Source: Bacillota bacterium (GTDB taxonomy: Bacteria > Bacillota > Sulfobacillia > JAJZYS01 > JAJYTV01). From it: a stretch of 10,436 nucleotides of DNA. The stretch covers positions 1 through 10,436 of the forward strand of contig JAKAPV010000089.1 in assembly GCA_021806845.1 (NCBI GenBank), given 5' to 3'. The notes under the pieces are model-generated. The model was not told where the DNA came from and did no database searches. It was given only the letters and a program-made list of their open reading frames with translations. Shown piece by piece: positions 6,123 to 10,436 of the stretch (position 1 is its first letter; each line of letters starts with the position of its first letter). A program made the position numbers and the translations under genes.

Positions 6123-6451
6123 GCGGGGAGGATGACGTCCGGGATCTCGTCGACCTCTACCTCGAACTCGGCGAGGTGCTGCGGCAGATCCAGGAGGCTG
6201 TGATGGCCGCCGATACCGAGAAGCTTGCAGAGCTCGTACCGCGGCAAGAAGAGCTCATGCGCCGTACGACCCGGATCCGGCTGCCGGCAGAGGTATCGCC
6301 CGAGCTCGGGCGGGAGCTGCAGGAGGCGGCGGAGGAGGCCGGCCGGCGCAACACCACAAACGCGGTGCTGCTCACGGAGCAGCTTGCACTCATCCAGGAG
6401 ACGATGAAGGCCATCATCGGCGAGCAGCGGGCGATCGACCGGTTCGCCTAA
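6119..6451 (+). CDS. flgN: Flagellar export chaperone FlgN
   Basis: FlgN is a small helical cytoplasmic chaperone that binds the C-termini of FlgK and FlgL and delivers them to the export apparatus. The product has 110 residues, is almost entirely alpha-helical by composition, and is rich in Glu, Leu, Ala and Arg. The helix about 10-49 (DLVDLYLELGEVLRQIQEAV and onward) and the C-terminal helix with RRNTTNAVLLTEQLALIQET (76-95) match FlgN-type proteins, including the NxxNAxLL pattern. Sequence conservation in this family is weak, so the call relies mostly on position: it lies between flgM and flgK, as yvyG does in Bacillus. The GTG start overlaps the flgM stop and has only a weak upstream purine stretch, so translation is probably coupled to flgM. 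It contrasts with its charge-poor client FlgK in being strongly charged. Confidence 0.82.
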   Translation: MSGEDDVRDLVDLYLELGEVLRQIQEAVMAADTEKLAELVPRQEELMRRTTRIRLPAEVSPELGRELQEAAEEAGRRNTTNAVLLTEQLALIQETMKAIIGEQRAIDRFA

Positions 6452-6464
6452 AGGGGGGACTCTC

Positions 6465-8000
6465 GTGCCAGGTGCGTTCTTCGGACTCGACATCGCGAAC
6501 ACCGCGCTCTCCGCAGCGCAGGTGCTCATGGATGTCGCGGGCCAGAACATCGCCAACGACGCGACCCCCGGCTACTCGCGACAGGTGGCGGACCCGGCCA
6601 CGACGACTCCCTACGCGCAGCCCGACATGGGCGGCACGTACACCCCGCAGCTTGGCACCGGCGTCGACATCTCGAATGTGCGCCGCGTGCGCGCATCGTA
6701 CCTCGATGGGCTCTTCCGCACGACGCAGAGCGACGTCGGCCTGTATAACACCCGTCAAGGCTACCTGACGGCCGCACAGAGCGTGCTCAATGAGCCGGGG
6801 CAAAACGGCCTTTCGGCCGCGATGAACCGCTTCTTCTCCGACTTCCAGACGCTCAGCCAGAACCCCCAGAGCAGCGCCGCGCGCACGGTGGTGCAGCAGG
6901 ATGGGGAGGCGCTCACAGCCCAGATCCAGCAGATCTACCAAGGGCTGCAGAGTGTCGGAGTGCAGGCGCAGACGCAGGCCACGCAGGACGTTGCGGTGGC
7001 AAACTCGGACCTGCAGCAGCTCGCGAACCTCAACTCCTCGATCGCGTCGGCGCAGGCCCTCGGCCAGCAGCCGAACGACCTTTTGGACCAGAGGGACAAC
7101 CTTTTGAACTCGCTCTCGAAGCTGATCCCGATCAGTGTGACGCAGACCGTCACGCTGCCGGGCGGCGCGCCGGCGCCCCAAGGCGTCTACACCGCAAACG
7201 CGATCACCCAGGTGAATGTCACGATCCAGGACTCGAGCGGCAACGCGGTCACACTCCTGAGCGGGCAGACGGCCGGCTCCTTGACGCTGACCCCCAGCGC
7301 CACTCCGGGCGCCCCGCAGTTCACCCTGACGGCGACGCCTGCTGCCGGCACCACGTACACCGGAAACGGCAACATCGCCCCGACGGGCGGCACGATCGGC
7401 GCCGCCTACCAGTTCGTCAACACGGACCTCAATCCAGGCGCCTCCGGCCCGCCGCCCTCCCTGATGTACCAGTTCAACCAGGCCATCACGAGCCTCGCAA
7501 GCGCGGTCAACGCGCAGCAGCAGGCCGGCTACCAGGACGCGACCGGAACCTGGGCGGCGGGCCCCCCCTTCTTCACGGCGCAAAACCCCGGCGGCGTGAG
7601 CCCCGCTCCGGCGATCTCGGTCTCGAACATCCAGGTGAATCCGCAGATCCAGACGAATGCGAACTACATCGCCGCCTCGGCGCCGCCGGGCGCCGCGGGA
7701 GACGGGTCGAACGCGACGGCGATCGCAAACATCGCCCAGCAGCCGAACGGACCACTCTCGCAGTACGCGAGCTTCGTCTCCAACATGGGCAGTCAGGTCG
7801 ACCTCGCCCAAAACCTCGGCAGCACGGCGCAGTCGCTGCTGAACCAGGTGACGAGCCAGCAGTCCCAGGTGTCGGGCGTCTCGATCAACGAGGAGATGTC
7901 GAACCTCGTGCAGGCGCAGGCCATGTACACCGCGGCATCCAAGGTGGCGCAGATCATGGACAGTTCGCTGCAGTCCCTGATCAGCGCGGTCCAGCCGTAA
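6465..8000 (+). CDS. flgK: Flagellar hook-associated protein 1 (FlgK)
   Basis: FlgK forms the first ring of the hook-filament junction after export with FlgN. The GTG start has AAGGGGGG (6451-6458) upstream; the product has 511 residues, close to the Bacillus protein. The N-terminal D0/D1 motif is clear: FFGLDIANTALSAAQVLMDV then AGQNIANDATPGYSRQ (5-40), with GTGVDISNVRRVR (64-76) and the LDGLFR helix. DLLDQRDNLLNSLSKLIPI (205-223) is the typical coiled-coil end. The middle (about 225-420) is a variable G/T/A/P-rich surface domain. The C-terminal export and assembly helix GVSINEEMSNLVQAQAMYTA plus ASKVAQIMDSSLQSLI (471-506) is family-typical. The composition is unusual: the protein has only 2 lysines and 9 arginines, and no Lys, Arg or His between residues 220 and 492. 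Confidence 0.95.
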   Translation: MPGAFFGLDIANTALSAAQVLMDVAGQNIANDATPGYSRQVADPATTTPYAQPDMGGTYTPQLGTGVDISNVRRVRASYLDGLFRTTQSDVGLYNTRQGYLTAAQSVLNEPGQNGLSAAMNRFFSDFQTLSQNPQSSAARTVVQQDGEALTAQIQQIYQGLQSVGVQAQTQATQDVAVANSDLQQLANLNSSIASAQALGQQPNDLLDQRDNLLNSLSKLIPISVTQTVTLPGGAPAPQGVYTANAITQVNVTIQDSSGNAVTLLSGQTAGSLTLTPSATPGAPQFTLTATPAAGTTYTGNGNIAPTGGTIGAAYQFVNTDLNPGASGPPPSLMYQFNQAITSLASAVNAQQQAGYQDATGTWAAGPPFFTAQNPGGVSPAPAISVSNIQVNPQIQTNANYIAASAPPGAAGDGSNATAIANIAQQPNGPLSQYASFVSNMGSQVDLAQNLGSTAQSLLNQVTSQQSQVSGVSINEEMSNLVQAQAMYTAASKVAQIMDSSLQSLISAVQP

Positions 8001-8043
8001 TCGTCAAGTTTTACCCAGGGAGTTCCGGCAAGGAGGGAGACCC

Positions 8044-8955
8044 GTGCGAATCTCGGATATGTCGATGTACCAGAACCTCAGCCAGAATATCGATCAGGCG
8101 CAGGCAGCGTATGTGAAGACGCAGCAGGAGGCGAGCTCGGGTCTCGCCATCAACCAGCCGTCGGACAACCCCTCGGGCACCGCGACGGTGCTGAACCTGC
8201 AGGCGGCGCTCTCGCAGACGCAGTCCTTCCAAAACAATGCGCAGACGGCGCAGTCGCAGATGCAGTCCGCGGACCAGGCGCTCGGCCAGGTGCAAAGCGT
8301 TGTGACGTCCGCGATGTCGCTCGCGGAGCAGGGCGCGAACAACACCCTGACAGCCTCCGAGCTGCAGGCCCTCAGCCAGCAGGCGGGGGGAATCCTCGGG
8401 CAGGTGCAGTCGCTCGCGAACACCCAGTATAACGGGCAGTATGTCTTCTCGGGCATCTCGCAGCAGGCGCCGGTTGTGGCGGGCGCCTACAATTCCGCCG
8501 CGACCTCGTCCGCCCAGCAGCTGGAGATCGGTTCGGGTGTCACGATCCCCGTCTCGGTCGACGGCAACCAGGCGTTCAACACCGCGGTGCCATCCGGCCA
8601 GACGCTGACGAATGGCAGTTCCGCGACGCTTCTTAACGTTTTGAGCAGCCTGCAGACCGACCTCGCGTCCGGCAACACGGCCGCCGTGGAGGCGGACCTC
8701 GGGGCGCTGCAGGCCCAGGTGGGCAACCTCTCGAGCGTTCGTGCCGCTCTCGGGGCGGACATGAACCGCGTGCAGGCGGCGATCTCCCAGCTTACGAACG
8801 CGAGCGTGACGCTGCAAAAGCAGCAGGGCTCGGTCCAGAACATCGACCTCGCGCAGGTCATCGCGCAGCTCTCGAACCAGCAGATGGCGTACCAGGCGGC
8901 CGTCGCGGCCGGCGCGAACCTCAAGCTGCCGACACTTGCGAACTACCTGACCTGA
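8044..8955 (+). CDS. flgL: Flagellar hook-associated protein 3 (FlgL)
   Basis: FlgL is the second junction protein, between FlgK and the flagellin filament, and is a flagellin homologue. The GTG start follows AGGAGGGAG (8031-8039); the product has 303 residues, the usual length. The N-terminal opening MRISDMSMYQNLSQNIDQAQ leads into SSGLAINQPSDNPSGTATVL (31-50), the family SGKRIxxPSDDPxxA motif with its two basic residues replaced. LANTQYNGQYVFSGISQQAP (124-143) is the typical GxYxFxG core, and the C-terminal pair of helices includes IDLAQVIAQLSNQQMAYQAA (267-286), the usual xDxAxxIxxLxxxxxAYQA pattern. Like FlgK, it is very rich in Gln, Ala and Ser, with only 6 Lys or Arg residues in all and none between residues 26 and 232. 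It follows flgK after 43 bases that hold little beyond its ribosome binding site. Confidence 0.95.
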   Translation: MRISDMSMYQNLSQNIDQAQAAYVKTQQEASSGLAINQPSDNPSGTATVLNLQAALSQTQSFQNNAQTAQSQMQSADQALGQVQSVVTSAMSLAEQGANNTLTASELQALSQQAGGILGQVQSLANTQYNGQYVFSGISQQAPVVAGAYNSAATSSAQQLEIGSGVTIPVSVDGNQAFNTAVPSGQTLTNGSSATLLNVLSSLQTDLASGNTAAVEADLGALQAQVGNLSSVRAALGADMNRVQAAISQLTNASVTLQKQQGSVQNIDLAQVIAQLSNQQMAYQAAVAAGANLKLPTLANYLT

Positions 8956-8988
8956 ACCTCGGGCAGACAACGAAAGGTCCGTGAGGAG

Positions 8989-10302
8989 ATGCGGATACTC
9001 GTCGGGGTGTGCGCGCGGCAGAAGCCGGACATCTTCCGTTTGTTCCTCACGTCGCTGTTCGGCCTGGACACCGAAGGACTCACGGTGGACTACCACTTCA
9101 TCTTTCACAACTGGGAGGAGGGAAAGGACCTCCTCTCCAGCTTTGCGCAACCGCAGGGCAGCGTCCTGGCCGAGTCCTACCGCAGCGATAATGACTATAT
9201 CGTCGATGAGATGACACACCGGTGGAACAACGCCCTCGTCGCAGACATGAGCGCCATGAAAAACCGGATCATCGACCATGCGCTGCGCAAGGGGTACGAC
9301 GGCGTGTTCTTCGTCGACTCCGATCTGCTGCTGTATTCGGAGACGTTGCGCTGGCTCGTCGACAGCGGTAAGGATGTCGTTGCCGAGGTGTTCTGGACCA
9401 GATGGACCCCCAATGAGCCGGCGAAGCCGAACGCCTGGGACTACGACCACTATGGAATCCTCGACGGGTCGCTGGACCTGTGGCGGGTGCCGGGTACCTA
9501 CCGCGTGGCGGGGACAGGTGCCTGCATTCTGCTGCGTCGCGCAGCACTGACCCAGGGCCTGAGCTATGCACTCGTGCCGGGCGTCTCCTGGTGGGGAGAA
9601 GACCGGGCGATGCAGCTGCGCGCGGCGGTCCTGGGCATCCCCATCCATCTCGACACCCACTATCCCGCGCACCATCTGTACCGCCAGGAAGAGGTGGCGC
9701 ACATCGGCGCCTGGTCCGCGCTGCGGCCGAAAGTACGCAAGACCGAAGGCAACCGGATCGCGGCGATGATGGTGCTGGGCGGCGACGCCGTGCGCCACCT
9801 CGAGGGGGCGCTGGAGGGGCTCGGGCCGCTGTGCGACGAGGTTGCCGTCTTGTGCGAGGCTGCCGTCGCGGAGCGGGTCCAGCAGATCGCGAGCGTCTTC
9901 CCTCGCGTGCGCGTGCGTCCGGTTCCGCCCGCGGCCCAGGGGGCTGGGGAGAAGTCTCTCCGTCATCTCGTCTGGGAATTCGCCGCCGAAACCGAGCCGG
10001 ATTGGCTGCTCGCGGTGGATCCCGACGAGCGGTTCGAGGACGGCGGGCGCGAGAGGCTGCGCGCCATGCTCGACCAGACGTCCTTCGACATCATCGCGCT
10101 GAACAACAACCTAGTCGCCAATCCGCGCAGACGTGCGAACGGCCCCTCGACTGTCCAGCGCTTCGTGCCATACGTCCTGCGCTACTTCCCGCAGTTTCCG
10201 TACGCCTTTGCAGAGCCCGGAAAGGAGACGTCACCCTTTCCCGTCAATGTGGGACGGTTCCCCGCCTGCGGCGTCGATCTCTCCGTGACCTGCGTCTCCT
10301 AG
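8989..10302 (+). CDS. Two-domain glycosyltransferase (GT-A/Anp1-like plus GT2-like), possibly for flagellar glycosylation
   Basis: The 437-residue product appears to carry two glycosyltransferase-type domains. The first (about 1-240) is GT-A-like: beta strand MRILVGVC, a metal-binding DSD at 110-112 (VFFVDSDLLL), GTGACILLRR (175-184), GEDR (203-206) and DTHYPAHHLYR (222-232). The second (about 255-437) begins NRIAAMMVLGGDAVRHLEGA, recalls GT2 enzymes (MMVKNE...HL), and has DWLLAVDPDERFEDG (338-352), the usual DWxLxLDxDE motif. The canonical N-E after the first strand is G-G-D here, so donor binding in domain 2 may be altered. No membrane helix or signal peptide is visible, so it is probably cytoplasmic. 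It follows flgL by 33 bases and ends before a hairpin, so it looks like the last gene of the operon. Flagellin or hook-protein glycosylation is an inference from position; substrate and sugar are unknown. The purines before the ATG are either adjacent (GAGGAG) or 11 bases away (AAAGG). Confidence 0.8.
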   Translation: MRILVGVCARQKPDIFRLFLTSLFGLDTEGLTVDYHFIFHNWEEGKDLLSSFAQPQGSVLAESYRSDNDYIVDEMTHRWNNALVADMSAMKNRIIDHALRKGYDGVFFVDSDLLLYSETLRWLVDSGKDVVAEVFWTRWTPNEPAKPNAWDYDHYGILDGSLDLWRVPGTYRVAGTGACILLRRAALTQGLSYALVPGVSWWGEDRAMQLRAAVLGIPIHLDTHYPAHHLYRQEEVAHIGAWSALRPKVRKTEGNRIAAMMVLGGDAVRHLEGALEGLGPLCDEVAVLCEAAVAERVQQIASVFPRVRVRPVPPAAQGAGEKSLRHLVWEFAAETEPDWLLAVDPDERFEDGGRERLRAMLDQTSFDIIALNNNLVANPRRRANGPSTVQRFVPYVLRYFPQFPYAFAEPGKETSPFPVNVGRFPACGVDLSVTCVS

Positions 10303-10309
10303 GGAGCGC

Positions 10310-10354
10310 CGAAACGCCCCGCGTGGCCGACCGCGGCCACACGGGGCGCTTTCG
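10310..10354 (+). terminator. Strong GC-rich hairpin terminator after the glycosyltransferase gene
   Basis: The arms 10316-10329 and 10334-10347 form a 14-pair stem with one C-A mismatch, closed by the four-base loop ACCG. Both sides extend further, CGAAA (10310-10314) pairing with TTTCG (10350-10354) around small bulges. It begins 8 bases after the stop codon. The downstream T stretch is short (CTTTCGCGTT), so it is either a rather weak intrinsic terminator or a 3'-end-protecting and pausing hairpin. The near symmetry, with A's on one flank and T's on the other, means it could act in both directions. Confidence 0.75.
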
Positions 10355-10436
10355 CGTTGCCCTTCGCCTTCAGCTGCGTCCGCTGAACAGCTGTCCCGAT
10401 GGGGGGGCCGCGCGTAACTGCTTTGTGGCGCGGGCA
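10355..10436. other. Region after the terminator, no confident gene
   Basis: These 82 bases hold no identifiable gene. A short inverted repeat TTCAGC (10369-10374) / GCTGAA (10382-10387) is present. One minus-strand frame is open from the window edge to a TGA at 10370-10372 (21 codons, ending QLFSGRS). That would suit the 3' end of a convergent gene sharing the hairpin, but the piece is too short to support. Confidence 0.3.

Noticed and set aside
6414..7811. Minus-strand frame of 465 codons opposite flgK
   Set aside because: Arg-, Gly- and Val-rich translation without recognisable motifs, fully antisense to FlgK with its conserved ends.
8011..9966. Very long open frame on the minus strand (651 codons) across flgL and the glycosyltransferase gene
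   Set aside because: It lies antisense to two clearly recognised genes; its product is Arg/Leu/His-rich with no domain. Long antisense frames are expected at this G+C content.
1..10436. CRISPR array, tRNA or rRNA, insertion sequence or attachment site
   Set aside because: No spaced direct repeats, RNA gene folds, transposase-like products or terminal repeats were seen on either strand.

Overview
The window is one contiguous block of flagellar genes, all on the + strand. By eye the DNA is about two thirds G+C, with many GTG and TTG starts and purine-rich Shine-Dalgarno sequences. The gene content points to a high-G+C member of the Bacillota. The order flhA-flhF-flhG-fliA-(SwrB-like) is the Bacillus fla/che order with the chemotaxis genes removed, and flgM-flgN-flgK-flgL is the Bacillus flgM operon order. 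No tRNA, rRNA, CRISPR array or mobile element was seen. I cannot name a genus from sequence alone.

Region 1 (1-3743) holds export, placement and regulation genes. It starts inside flhA (gate of the flagellar type III export apparatus). Next come flhF (an SRP-type GTPase that sets flagellar position or number), a strongly degenerate flhG, fliA (sigma-28/SigD) and a soluble SwrB-like protein. Start and stop codons overlap or nearly touch throughout, so this looks like one translationally coupled operon.

Region 2 (3748-5716) holds basal-body genes: flgC (proximal rod) and fliF (MS ring), which overlap by 17 bases. Their usual partners flgB, fliE and fliG are not beside them, so the basal-body cluster is split in this genome.

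Region 3 (5717-5858) is the only sizeable internal gap (142 bases). It is relatively A/T-rich, carries short inverted repeats and a CGATAA element, and probably contains the promoter of the next operon.

Region 4 (5859-10302) holds the late genes: flgM (anti-sigma-28), flgN (chaperone), flgK and flgL (hook-filament junction), then a two-domain glycosyltransferase placed where Bacillus has yviE/fliW/csrA/hag. A long GC-rich hairpin at 10310-10354 closes the operon. FliA and FlgM form the regulatory pair: FlgM would hold FliA inactive until the hook-basal body exports FlgM, while FlgN escorts FlgK and FlgL to the FlhA gate.

The most notable points are: (a) FlhG keeps its DQAxxLR FlhF-activating helix but has lost its ATPase motifs, while FlhF has lost most of the N domain; (b) FliA is altered at promoter-contact positions; (c) FlgK and FlgL are almost free of basic residues over more than 200 residues; (d) an unusual tandem glycosyltransferase follows flgL.
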